From: an uncultured Phycicoccus sp.
GTDB lineage: Bacteria; Actinomycetota; Actinomycetes; Actinomycetales; Dermatophilaceae
Reading direction: 5' to 3'
DNA: 64,000 bases
NCBI RefSeq assembly: GCF_947495705.1
Contig: NZ_CANLZR010000003.1
Span: 124,001 to 188,000 of the forward strand
The notes under the pieces were generated by a model. That model ran no database searches. It was not told where the DNA came from and saw only the letters and a list, made by a program, of their open reading frames with translations. The first letter of the stretch is position 1; every line of letters begins with the position of its first letter. Position numbers and translations under genes: made by a program. Shown one piece after another: positions 8,966 through 17,087 of this stretch.

Positions 8966-9069
8966 CCTCGGGCGCCGCAGAACCGGTTTGATCCCCGGCC
9001 CCGCGACAGGGACGATGGGCCGTCCCCCTACTTCCTCGCCCGGCGCCCCCAGCGCCCGGCGCCTGCGTG

Positions 9070-10305
9070 ATGAGCGAGCCCATCGTGCTGTCGGCGTACC
9101 TCCCCCTCTTCCGCGTCCCCGGCGCGCTCCCGTTCATCGCGGGCACGATGTTCTCGCGGATCGGTGGCGCGATGTTCGGCGTCGCCGTCATCGTCATGGT
9201 CAGCGAGCGCCAGGGCTCCTACGGGCTCGCGGGCGCGGTGTCGGCCGTGGGCTTGGCGGTCCTCGCCGTCGCCGGCCCTCTGCTCGGCCGGCTCATCGAC
9301 AAGCACGGCCAGCGGCGGGTGGCGCTGCCGTTCGTCGCGGTCTCGGCGGCGTCCGGGCTCGGAGCGGCGGCCTCCTCGGCCTTCAGTGCACCGGTCTGGA
9401 CCCTGTTCGTCCTGTACGGCCTCAGCGCCTTCCTGCCGGAGCCCGGCCCGATGTCGCGGGCCCGCTGGGCGCACATCTTCCGCGACGACCCGGACCGCCT
9501 GCACACCGCGATGTCCTTCGAGCAGGTCGCGGACGAGGCGTCGTTCGTCATCGGCCCGGTCCTCGCGGTGCTCGCGTCGACCCTCTGGTTCCCGGAGGCA
9601 GGGCTCATCATGGCCGAGGTGCTGTTCACCGCCGGGGTCGTCACCTTCCTCTCGGCGCGTCAGACCGAGCCGCCGGTCGTCCCGCACGCGGAGCGGCCCA
9701 CGGGCCTCGCGGTACGCCGGCCGGGGCTGCTCGTCGTCGCGGGGGCCCTGGTGCTCACGGGCGTGATCTTCGGCGCCAACGAGGTGATCGCCGTCGCGTA
9801 CGCGGAGGCCGACGGATCCAAGAGCCTGTCGAGCCTCGTGCTCGGCCTCTTCGCGGTCGGGTCGACGGTGTCGGGCGTCATCTTCGGCAGCAGGGTGTTC
9901 ACCTCGACGCTCACCCGGCGGCTCCTGCTGTCGGCGGTGGCGATGTGCGTCCTGGAGGTGCCGGCGCTGTTCGTCGGCAGCACCTGGCAGCTGGCCGTCG
10001 TCATGCTCGTCGCGGGGTCCGCCACGGCACCGATGCTCATCACGAGCCTCACGCTGGCGCAGCGCCTCGTCCCGAAGGCGCTCGTCACCGAGGGGATGGC
10101 GGTGGCGGTCACCGGGATCCTCGTCGGCATCTCGCTCGGCTCGGTCGTCGGTGGCTGGGCGGTCGAAGCGCTCGGCCCCCAGCGCGCCTACCTGCTGCCG
10201 GTGCTCGCCGGGGCGGTCGCCGTCGCCGTCGTGGGCATCCGCTACCGAGGGCTCGCCCGGGCCGAGGCCGCCGGCACGCCGTGGCGGAACCCGGGCCCCG
10301 CCTGA
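9070..10305 (+). CDS. MFS transporter, 12-TM
   Basis: About 411 residues with roughly twelve hydrophobic segments and the loop between helices 2 and 3 reading GRLIDKHGQRRV, the major facilitator signature. Helices contain many Gly/Ala/Val, and the central loop near PHAERPTGLAVRRPG separates the two six-helix halves. Likely a small-molecule or drug exporter in the cytoplasmic membrane; the substrate cannot be inferred. The first codons are GTG-ATG (9067/9070); ATG is taken. Upstream 104 bases separate it from the acyl-CoA dehydrogenase gene. It converges with the next MFS gene with a hairpin across the stop. Confidence 0.8.
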   Translation: MSEPIVLSAYLPLFRVPGALPFIAGTMFSRIGGAMFGVAVIVMVSERQGSYGLAGAVSAVGLAVLAVAGPLLGRLIDKHGQRRVALPFVAVSAASGLGAAASSAFSAPVWTLFVLYGLSAFLPEPGPMSRARWAHIFRDDPDRLHTAMSFEQVADEASFVIGPVLAVLASTLWFPEAGLIMAEVLFTAGVVTFLSARQTEPPVVPHAERPTGLAVRRPGLLVVAGALVLTGVIFGANEVIAVAYAEADGSKSLSSLVLGLFAVGSTVSGVIFGSRVFTSTLTRRLLLSAVAMCVLEVPALFVGSTWQLAVVMLVAGSATAPMLITSLTLAQRLVPKALVTEGMAVAVTGILVGISLGSVVGGWAVEALGPQRAYLLPVLAGAVAVAVVGIRYRGLARAEAAGTPWRNPGPA

Positions 10306-10314
10306 GGCCCGGGT
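10289..10314. terminator. Hairpin at the convergent MFS gene ends
   Basis: A perfect 9-base stem ACCCGGGCC/GGCCCGGGT with an 8-base loop lies over the stop of the left gene and 23 bases beyond the stop of the right gene. There is no T-run, as is usual in this GC-rich DNA; it could serve both strands. Confidence 0.5.
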
Positions 10315-10336
10315 CCCAGGGTCGTCGCGCCGTCGG

Positions 10337-12094
10337 TCAGGGGGTGGGCGCCCCCGCGGCCGCCTCCCGCTCGGCGCGACCGGCGGCCGCGTTGCGCTCG
10401 CTGTAGGCCGACCCGCCGCGCAGCTCGACCTGCGGCAGGAGCAGCATGACGAGGAACCCGGCGACCATGACGATGGACCCCACGAGGAACACGGTGTCCA
10501 TCGCCTCGGAGAAGCCGATGAGGAAGGGCTTGGCGAGCGCCGGGTCCAGCTGGCCGAGGAAGGAGGAGTCGGTGAGGATCCCGCTCGCCGTCGCCGCCGA
10601 TGCGTCCCCGCCCGCGGCGGCCTGCTGGAGCGCGGTGGCGACCTCGTTGTCGACCGAGCCGGCCGGTGCCTGGAGCCCCCGGGCCACCGCGGCCTGGAAC
10701 TCCTCGGTCGGGGCGACGGTCCGGAACGCCGACGAGATGCGGTCGGGCACGGCGGCGAAGAGGATCGACAGGAACACCGCCGTCCCGATGGTGCCGCCGA
10801 GCTGGCGCGTCGTGGTGGCCGTCGACGTGGCGACGCCGATCTGCTGGGCGGGCACCGCGTTCTGGACGGCGAGGGTCAGCGGCTGGAAGTTGAAGCCGAG
10901 GCCCACGCCGAAGAAGACCATGATGATCATCGTCTGCCACAGCGGGGTGTCGTACTGGACGAAGTGGAAGCCGAACAGGCCGAGGACGAGCAGCCCGGAC
11001 CCGATGATCGGGAAGATCCGGTAGCGCCCCGTGCGCGAGATGATCTGGCCGGAGCTGATCGACCCGGCCATGATGCCGCCGACGAGCGGGATGAGCTGGA
11101 GCCCGGCCTCGGTGGGCGACGCGCCCTTGACGATCTGCAGGTACAGCGGCAGCGAGGCGAGGCCGCCGAACATCGCGATGCCGATGATGACCGAGGCCGC
11201 CGAGGCCACCCCGACCGTCCGGTTCCGGAACATCCGCAGCGGGAGGATGGCCTCCTCCTTCATCCGCATCTCCTGGAGGACGAACGCGACCGCGGCGACG
11301 ACCGAGATGACGTAGCCGGCCCAGGAGCGCCCCGAGCCCCAGCCCCACTCGCGGCCCTGCTCGAGGACGATGAGGAGGGGGACGAGAGCGGCCGACAGCA
11401 AGGCCGCGCCGGTCCAGTCGATGCGGTGGTCGAGGCGCTGGTGCCGCAGGTGCAGCGTCCGGGACACGACGACGAGGGCGGCGATGCCGATCGGCACGTT
11501 GACGAGGAAGACCCAGCGCCAGCCGGTGACGCCGAGGATGGAGTCGGCGCCGGCGAAGAACCCGCCGACGACCGGACCGGCCACGCTGGAGGTGCCGAAG
11601 ACGGCGAGGAAGTAGCCCTGGTACTTGGCCCGCTCCCGCGCCGGGACGATGTCGCCGATGATGGCGAGCGCGAGCGACATGAGGCCGCCCGCTCCCATGC
11701 CCTGGACGGCGCGGAACGCGGCGAGGCTGTACATCGAGGTGGCGAAGGACGCCAGCGCCGAGCCGACGATGAAGATCGAGATGGCGAGGACGAACAGCTT
11801 CTTGCGCCCGTAGATGTCGCCGAGCTTGCCGTAGAGCGGCGTGACGATCGTCGCCGTGATGAGGTAGGCCGTCGTCGCCCAGGCCTGCTGGTCGAGCCCC
11901 TGGAGGTCGTCGGCGATGGTGCGGATCGAGGTCGCGACGATCGTCTGGTCGAGGGCAGCGAGGAACATGCCCATCATGAGCCCGCCGAGGATCGTGACGA
12001 TCTGCCGGTGGGTCAGCGGTTCGTCGTCGGGAACGGCCGGGAGCGCGCCACCGGCGGGCGCGTCGGTCGCGGGTGGCTGGGCGTCGGCGCTCAT
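10337..12094 (-). CDS. DHA2-family MFS drug efflux transporter (EmrB/QacA type)
   Basis: 585 residues with about 14 predicted membrane helices, the hallmark of the DHA2 drug:proton antiporter branch. The first helix carries FLAALDQTIVATSIRTI, the D1 motif of this family, and the helix 2-3 loop reads GKLGDIYGRKKLF. A long extracellular or periplasmic loop before the last helices (RISSAFRTVAPTEEF...) is also usual for the 14-TM group. It overlaps by 4 bases with the upstream MarR gene and is almost certainly in its operon, so expression should respond to a ligand that releases the MarR repressor. Exported compound unknown. Confidence 0.88.
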   Translation of the reverse strand: MSADAQPPATDAPAGGALPAVPDDEPLTHRQIVTILGGLMMGMFLAALDQTIVATSIRTIADDLQGLDQQAWATTAYLITATIVTPLYGKLGDIYGRKKLFVLAISIFIVGSALASFATSMYSLAAFRAVQGMGAGGLMSLALAIIGDIVPARERAKYQGYFLAVFGTSSVAGPVVGGFFAGADSILGVTGWRWVFLVNVPIGIAALVVVSRTLHLRHQRLDHRIDWTGAALLSAALVPLLIVLEQGREWGWGSGRSWAGYVISVVAAVAFVLQEMRMKEEAILPLRMFRNRTVGVASAASVIIGIAMFGGLASLPLYLQIVKGASPTEAGLQLIPLVGGIMAGSISSGQIISRTGRYRIFPIIGSGLLVLGLFGFHFVQYDTPLWQTMIIMVFFGVGLGFNFQPLTLAVQNAVPAQQIGVATSTATTTRQLGGTIGTAVFLSILFAAVPDRISSAFRTVAPTEEFQAAVARGLQAPAGSVDNEVATALQQAAAGGDASAATASGILTDSSFLGQLDPALAKPFLIGFSEAMDTVFLVGSIVMVAGFLVMLLLPQVELRGGSAYSERNAAAGRAEREAAAGAPTP

Positions 12095-12561
12095 CGGTCG
12101 GTCCTGGGGGTCGAGGTGAGTGAGGTTTCGAGCTCGCCGGCGAGGCGAGCGAGCTGGGTGCTGAGCGAACGGACCTCGTCGTCGGTCCAGTCGGCGAGCA
12201 GGCCCTGGAGCCAGCGGTCACGGCTCTCACGGATCGCGGTGAGCAGGGCGGTGCCCTCCTCCGTGACGCCGAGGACCTGGGCGCGGCCGTCGTCGGGGTC
12301 GGGGCCACGCGTCACGAAGCCGAGGTCGACGAGGGTGCTGACCTGCCGGCTCACCGTCGACACGTCGGCGTGGACGGCGTCCGCAAGGTCGGAGACCCGC
12401 AGCGCCCCGCGGCTGAGGTTGAACAGCAGCGGGTAGGCCATCGGGTCGACGAGCGGGTGGTGCCGCGGCGCCCGCTGGCGGGCGACGTGGAGCAGCTTGA
12501 CGACCCGGATGAGCTCGTCACCGAGGGCGGTGGTCGGGGTCGTGGCCTGGGGTGACGGCAC
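12091..12561 (-). CDS. MarR-family transcriptional repressor
   Basis: 156-residue winged-helix regulator. The recognition part reads LRVSDLADAVHADVSTVSRQ followed by the wing GFVTRGPDPDDGRAQVLGVTEEG, a classical MarR arrangement, flanked by N- and C-terminal dimerisation helices. It is the first gene of a two-gene operon with the DHA2 efflux pump (ATGA-type overlap), which indicates local autorepression and control of efflux. AGGAAGGA lies upstream of the ATG as ribosome binding site, and an inverted repeat overlaps the likely promoter (next entry). Confidence 0.9.
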   Translation of the reverse strand: MPSPQATTPTTALGDELIRVVKLLHVARQRAPRHHPLVDPMAYPLLFNLSRGALRVSDLADAVHADVSTVSRQVSTLVDLGFVTRGPDPDDGRAQVLGVTEEGTALLTAIRESRDRWLQGLLADWTDDEVRSLSTQLARLAGELETSLTSTPRTDR

Positions 12562-12581
12562 GGTCGGGCGTCCTTCCTAGC

Positions 12582-12602
12582 AGTTGCTTGCAGCATACAA
12601 CT
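12582..12602 (-). promoter_or_regulatory. Probable MarR operator
   Basis: A 21-base inverted repeat with arms AGTTG and CAACT and imperfect inner symmetry lies 21 bases upstream of the marR ATG. On the minus strand it spans TATGCT, a plausible -10 box, so binding would block transcription. Typical MarR sites have this length and layout. Confidence 0.55.
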
Positions 12603-12641
12603 ATCAGGAGGAGTGAGGCATTCCGTGTCCTGCGGGTCCGC

Positions 12642-13118
12642 TCAGACGTTCCGGGCGCCCAGGTGGTGCAGGAGGTTCTGCGAGAACCGCTGCCCCATGA
12701 GGGTGACGACGCCCTTCATCGCGGCCGTCACCGCGGGCCGGGTGACTCCGGGGAAGGGCAGGTCGACGCTGATCGCCATCGACGTCTCCAGATGCGTCCC
12801 GGCCGAGCGGGGCTCCAGGTCGTACCAGCCCTCGACCCCGGCCGTCTCGTGCTCGTCACCCGCGGCCGGGTCGTGCGAGAACTCCATGCGGCGCGGAGCG
12901 TCGAACGACATCCGCTCGGTGAAGGTGAAGGAGAAGGACTTGCCGAGCACCGGGACCTTGCTCATCTCCCACACCCAGTGCTCGCCCCGCGCGGTGACGC
13001 GGTGCAGGAAGGGCGTGAGCGCGGCGACGCGGTCCGGGTCGGTCAACGCCGCCCACACCTCGTCGGGGGAGGCGGTCACGGTCGCGCGGGACCGGGTGGA
13101 GGTCGTGAAGGTGGCCAT
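12642..13118 (-). CDS. SRPBCC/START-like fold protein
   Basis: 158 residues. The N-terminus ATVTASPDEVWAALTDPDRV followed by a run of beta strands and the final long helix (VTAAMKGVVTLMGQRFSQNL) match the SRPBCC ligand-binding fold, in particular the actinobacterial DUF2505-type group. Such proteins enclose a hydrophobic cavity for lipids or aromatic compounds; the ligand here is unknown. It follows the mycothiol-type gene by only 11 bases and should share its transcript. No signal peptide or membrane segment. Confidence 0.7.
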   Translation of the reverse strand: MATFTTSTRSRATVTASPDEVWAALTDPDRVAALTPFLHRVTARGEHWVWEMSKVPVLGKSFSFTFTERMSFDAPRRMEFSHDPAAGDEHETAGVEGWYDLEPRSAGTHLETSMAISVDLPFPGVTRPAVTAAMKGVVTLMGQRFSQNLLHHLGARNV

Positions 13119-13129
13119 GTCGTCCGGGG

Positions 13130-13978
13130 TCAGGGGGTGATGGCCATGGCGGCCAGGACGCGACGGGCGACGCCCTCGTCGCCGTGGACGGTGATGGGCA
13201 GGTCCTCGGGCGAGCGCCGCCCGCCCGCGAGCCGCATCGCCACCCGCGTCGACATCGACAGCGAGGTCGTGACGACGTCGGGGTGCTCCTCGGCCTCGCC
13301 GGTGAACAGGGGGACCCCCACGGCCTTGCCGTCGTGCTCCTCGACCCGGGCGCCGGCCCGGCCGACGGTGGGCCCGGTGAGGTCGAGCACGACCGCGTTG
13401 CCCGGTTCGATGCCGGCGTCGCGCGCGACGACGCGCGGGAGCACCGCGAAGAGCCGCGAGACGCTGTGCGCCGCGGCCGGGGTGTCGAGGCCTCCGGGGC
13501 GCTCGATGGCCTCGCGGATGTCCTGCTCGTGCAGCCACACGTCGAAGGTGCGGATCCCGAGGAGGGCCTCGAGGCTGGTCGGCCCGAACGGACCGACGAT
13601 GTCCTCCTCGCCGGTCACCCCGTCGGCGCGGTAGACGGCGAGGCGCTCCTCGAGCCGCCACTCCAGCTCGTCGAGCAGGTCCTCGAGCGCCCGCCCGCGG
13701 CGCGACTCCAGGAGCTGCTCGACCCGGGCGCCGAACTCGTGGCGCACGTGGTCGTACCCGCCGACATCGAGGTCGGGCACGGCCTCGCCGGCGATCATGG
13801 CCTCGGTGCTCGCGACGTGCGCGATCTGGTCGGCCACGGTCCAACCCGGGCAGTCGGTGGCGAGCCCGGCGTGCTCGGGCCGCATGGTGCGGCCGAGGTC
13901 CGCGACGGACCGGACGGTCTGGGCCCACGCATCGACGGTCTCGGCGAACCCCGTGGGGGCCGGGGGGTGCAACGACAT
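13130..13978 (-). CDS. Maleylpyruvate isomerase-family (mycothiol-dependent) protein
   Basis: 282 residues of the DinB-like four-helix bundle family. The N-terminal LATDCPGWTVADQIAHVAST with the conserved Trp and His, the middle IRTFDVWLHEQDIREA with the second metal-ligand His, and a C-terminal SCP2-like domain (LTGPTVGRAGARVEEHD) are characteristic of the mycothiol-dependent maleylpyruvate isomerase group. Reaction of this member is not known. The start is leaderless: TACTGT at 13985-13990 (minus strand) ends 6 bases before the ATG. Its promoter is packed against the divergent copD-ctaG promoter in a 27-base gap. Confidence 0.72.
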   Translation of the reverse strand: MSLHPPAPTGFAETVDAWAQTVRSVADLGRTMRPEHAGLATDCPGWTVADQIAHVASTEAMIAGEAVPDLDVGGYDHVRHEFGARVEQLLESRRGRALEDLLDELEWRLEERLAVYRADGVTGEEDIVGPFGPTSLEALLGIRTFDVWLHEQDIREAIERPGGLDTPAAAHSVSRLFAVLPRVVARDAGIEPGNAVVLDLTGPTVGRAGARVEEHDGKAVGVPLFTGEAEEHPDVVTTSLSMSTRVAMRLAGGRRSPEDLPITVHGDEGVARRVLAAMAITP

Positions 13979-13984
13979 GCAGCC

Positions 13985-13998
13985 ACAGTACCTAGGCT
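13985..13998. promoter_or_regulatory. Two abutting divergent -10 boxes
   Basis: TACTGT on the minus strand (13985-13990) and TAGGCT on the plus strand (13993-13998) lie 2 bases apart and sit 6 and 7 bases before the two divergent start codons. Transcription from both sides would start at or next to the ATG, and polymerase cannot occupy both at once. Confidence 0.55.
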
Positions 13999-14005
13999 GT
14001 CGTCC

Positions 14006-16009
14006 ATGGCCGTCCCGGAGCGCTCCCCGTCCGGCTCGCCGGCGCCGGCCGCGACGCTGCGGCCGCTCCCGGTCGCCGTCGGAGCGGCGCTGCTCGCCAT
14101 CGTCCCGGCGGCCCTGCTCACCGGCGCGGTCGCCCCGCTCGCGCTGGCGGACCCCGGCCCGTTCGTCCGCTGGGGGGTGCCGGTGGTCGACGCCGTCGCC
14201 ACCATCGCCGCCGTCACCGTGGTCGGGCTGCTGGGCCTGGCCGCGTTCGTCGTGCCCGAGCGCCGGCACACGCGCCGCCGCCTCGAGGCCACGCGGCTGG
14301 CCGGCGCCGTGGCGGCGGGATGGTTCGTCGCGATGGTGCTCCAGGTCGTGCTCACCTTCGCCGACCTCGCCGGGAGCCCCGTCACCGCCCCCGGGCTGCT
14401 CGACCAGCTCGTCTCGTTCGCGGTGGAGCTCGAGACCACCCGGGTGCTCCTGCTGAGCGCCGCCGCCGCCCTCGTCGTGTCGGTCGGCGCGCAGCTGGCC
14501 ACGCGCCGGGCGGCGATGGGCTGGCTCGCCCTGCTCGCGCTCACCGGGATCGTCGTCCAGGCGCTGACCGGGCACGCCGCCGGGTCGGCGAGCCACGAGG
14601 ACGCCGTCAACGGCCTCGCGGTCCACCTCCTCGGGGTCGTCGTGTGGGTCGGCGGCCTCATCGCGCTCGTCATCCTCCGGCCGCGGCTGGGCCGCGACCT
14701 CGGGGCGAGCGTCGCCCGCTTCTCGGTGCTCGCCACCTGGGCCTTCGCCGCGGTCGCGCTCTCGGGGGTGCTCCAGGCGTCGATCCGGATCGGGGGCCCG
14801 TCGGGCCTGGCCACCGGCTACGGCGTCGTCGTCGTCGCGAAGACGGCGCTCCTCGTCGCGCTCGGGGTCCTGGGGTGGCGGCAGCGTCGGGTCCTCGCGG
14901 GGCGGCTGTCCGCGGACCCGTCCGACGGGCGGGCCTTCACCCGCCTCGCGGTCGGCGAGATCGTCCTCATGGGGCTCGCCACCGGGCTCGCGGCCGTGCT
15001 GGCCCGCAGCCTGCCCCCCGTGCCCGACGCGCTGCCCGACCCCAGCCGGGTCCTCGAGCTGACCGGCTACCCCGACCCGGGGCCGGTCGCGATGGCCGAC
15101 TGGCTGGGGACCTGGCGCATCGACTGGCTCTTCGTCGGGATCGCCGTGCTCGCGATCGGGCTCTACCTCGCCGGGGTCCGCCGGCTCCGGGCGCGGGGTG
15201 ACCGGTGGCCGGTGCTGCGGCTCGTCCTGTGGGTCCTCGGCTGGGGGGTCTTCGTCTGGGCGACGTGCGGCGCACCGGGCATCTGGGGGCGGGTGCTGTT
15301 CAGCGCGCACATGGTGATGCACATGGCGGTCGCGATGATCGTCCCGCTCTTCCTCGTCCCCGCGGCGCCGGTCACCCTCGCGCTCCGGGCGCTGCCGGCG
15401 CGGCCGGACCGGACGTGGGGGCCGCGCGAGGTGCTGCTGGAGGTGGTCCACTCACGGGCCATGCGGGTGCTGGCGAACCCGGTCGTCGCCGCGAGCCTGT
15501 TCTTCTTCAGCCTCGCCGCGTTCTACTACACCGGCCTGTTCGAGCTGGCGCTGACGACCCACACGGGCCACCTGCTGATGATGGCCCACTTCCTGCTCAC
15601 CGGGTACCTGTTCGTCTGGGTGATGATCGGAATCGACCCCGGGGTGCCGCGCTGGTCGCCGCTCATGCTGCTCGTCATCCTCTTCGCGACGGTGTCCTTC
15701 CACGCGTTCTTCGGGGTCGCGCTCACCAGCAGTGCCGACCTGCTCGCGCCCGACTTCTTCCGCGCGCTCGACCTGCCGTGGGCGCCGGACCCCCTCGCCG
15801 ACCAGCACACCGCCGGGGAGATCGCGTGGGGTGTCGGTGAGGCGCCCACGCTCGTCCTCGCCGTCATCGTCGCCGTCCAGTGGTTCCGCCGCGAGACCCG
15901 CGAGGCCGTCCGTCAGGACCGGCAGGCCGACCGGGACGGCGACGCCGAGCTCGCCGCCTACAACGCCCGCCTCGCCGCGCTGCGGGACGAGGCCGAGCGT
16001 CTCGACTGA
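14006..16009 (+). CDS. CopD-CtaG fusion: copper resistance D domain plus cytochrome c oxidase assembly factor
   Basis: 667-residue polytopic membrane protein. The first half (to about 330) has eight or so helices and ends in the CopD domain (LAVHLLGVVVWVGGLIALVI, with conserved His), associated with copper uptake or tolerance. The second half is a CtaG/Caa3_CtaG domain with the His-rich segment MVMHMAVAMIVPLFL and the THTGHLLMMAHF motif, which helps load copper into cytochrome oxidase subunit I in Gram-positives. The fusion suggests handling of copper for oxidase assembly across the membrane. Start is leaderless (TAGGCT 7 bases upstream). The C-terminal 50 residues are charged and probably cytoplasmic. 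Confidence 0.85.
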   Translation: MAVPERSPSGSPAPAATLRPLPVAVGAALLAIVPAALLTGAVAPLALADPGPFVRWGVPVVDAVATIAAVTVVGLLGLAAFVVPERRHTRRRLEATRLAGAVAAGWFVAMVLQVVLTFADLAGSPVTAPGLLDQLVSFAVELETTRVLLLSAAAALVVSVGAQLATRRAAMGWLALLALTGIVVQALTGHAAGSASHEDAVNGLAVHLLGVVVWVGGLIALVILRPRLGRDLGASVARFSVLATWAFAAVALSGVLQASIRIGGPSGLATGYGVVVVAKTALLVALGVLGWRQRRVLAGRLSADPSDGRAFTRLAVGEIVLMGLATGLAAVLARSLPPVPDALPDPSRVLELTGYPDPGPVAMADWLGTWRIDWLFVGIAVLAIGLYLAGVRRLRARGDRWPVLRLVLWVLGWGVFVWATCGAPGIWGRVLFSAHMVMHMAVAMIVPLFLVPAAPVTLALRALPARPDRTWGPREVLLEVVHSRAMRVLANPVVAASLFFFSLAAFYYTGLFELALTTHTGHLLMMAHFLLTGYLFVWVMIGIDPGVPRWSPLMLLVILFATVSFHAFFGVALTSSADLLAPDFFRALDLPWAPDPLADQHTAGEIAWGVGEAPTLVLAVIVAVQWFRRETREAVRQDRQADRDGDAELAAYNARLAALRDEAERLD

Positions 16010-16057
16010 GAGGTCTTCGCCCGCGGGCTGCCCGTCTGCCCGACCCACCCGTCCCCC

Positions 16058-16194
16058 CATCGACCAATAGGTCACGTCAGGTACGGGTCGGCCGGCCTCC
16101 GCCCGCGTACGCACATCGACCAATAGGTCACGTCAGGTACGGGTCGGCCGGCGGCTCGTGTGCGCACATCGACCAATAGGTCACGTCAGGTCCA
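16058..16194 (+). repeat. Three direct copies of the CATCGACCAATAGGTCACG repeat
   Basis: Copies at 16058-16089, 16114-16145 and 16167-16194, all on the plus strand, spaced 56 and 53 bases apart and followed by the shared tail GTCAGGTACGGGTCGGCCGG (the third copy diverges after AGGT). They fill the 222-base gap between ctaG and the nitrilase gene. Same family as the clusters at 23.2 and 37.8 kb. Confidence 0.9.
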
Positions 16195-16231
16195 GGGCCC
16201 GGGCGCCCGGTCGATGGACGAAGATGGGTCC

Positions 16232-17038
16232 ATGCGTATCGCCGTCGTCCAGCTCGCCTACGGGGACGAGGAGACCGCCGACGCGCGGGTCGACCGGGTG
16301 GCCGGGCTCGTGGCCCGCCAGACCGGGCACGACCTCGTCGTCCTCCCCGAGCTCTGGGCCCCCACCGGCTTCGACTACCGGCGCTGGGACGCTCAGGCCC
16401 AGGCCGTCGACGGTCCCTGGGCCGCGGCGATGGCCGACGCCGCGCGCGCTGCGGGGGTGACGCTGCACGCGGGCTCCTTCATCGAGCGACTCCCCGCCCC
16501 GGGCGTCGACGGCAACGACCTCGCCAACACCTCCCTCGTCTTCGGCGCCGACGGCACCCTGCTCGCGAGCTACCGCAAGATCCACCGCTTCGGCTTCGGC
16601 AGCGGCGAGCCGAAGCTCATGGAGGCCGGCGAGGACGTCGTCGTCATCGACCTGCCCGACGGCGCCGGCAGCACGGTACGCACCGGCCTGTCGACCTGCT
16701 ACGACCTGCGCTTCCCCGAGCTGTACCGGAGGCAGCAGCAGGCCGGTGCCGAGATGTTCGTCGTGCCGGCCGCCTGGCCCGCCGCGCGCGTGCACCACTG
16801 GACACTCCTCGGGCGGGCCCGAGCCGTCGAGAACCAGTGCCTCGTCGTCCAGGCGAACACCGGCGGGACACACGCCGGCACCCCGATGGGCGGGCGCAGC
16901 CAGGTCGTCGCCGCGACCGGGGACGTGCTCGCCGAGGCCGCTCACACCGACGAGACCGTGCTCAGCGTCGACGTCGACCTCGGGACGACCGCCGGCTACC
17001 GCGACGCGTTCCCCGTGCTCGCCGACCGCCGCCTCTGA
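16232..17038 (+). CDS. Carbon-nitrogen hydrolase (nitrilase superfamily, Nit2/omega-amidase-like)
   Basis: 268-residue amidase. The Glu-Lys-Cys catalytic triad is visible in LVVLPELW, YRKIHRF and STCYDLRFPELYR, and the overall length fits branch 10 (Nit and NitFhit) enzymes, which hydrolyse omega-amides such as 2-oxoglutaramate or deaminated glutathione. The actual substrate cannot be read from sequence. Start at ATG 16232 begins directly with the MRIAVVQL strand; an in-frame Met 24 codons upstream would be encoded inside the repeat cluster and is rejected. GAAGAT 6 bases before the ATG may be a degenerate leaderless -10 box. Confidence 0.85.
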   Translation: MRIAVVQLAYGDEETADARVDRVAGLVARQTGHDLVVLPELWAPTGFDYRRWDAQAQAVDGPWAAAMADAARAAGVTLHAGSFIERLPAPGVDGNDLANTSLVFGADGTLLASYRKIHRFGFGSGEPKLMEAGEDVVVIDLPDGAGSTVRTGLSTCYDLRFPELYRRQQQAGAEMFVVPAAWPAARVHHWTLLGRARAVENQCLVVQANTGGTHAGTPMGGRSQVVAATGDVLAEAAHTDETVLSVDVDLGTTAGYRDAFPVLADRRL

Positions 17039-17087
17039 CCCGGTCCCCCACGGCGCCACCCCTGCTCGCCCGTGCGAGAGTTGGGCC

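Noticed and set aside
10151-12436. 761-codon plus-strand frame
   Set aside because: Antisense to the DHA2 transporter and MarR genes; composition is Arg/Asp/Glu-rich low complexity.
16160-16231. 24-residue N-terminal extension of the nitrilase
   Set aside because: It would be encoded by the dispersed repeat and lies before the conserved first beta strand; ATG 16232 fits the family.
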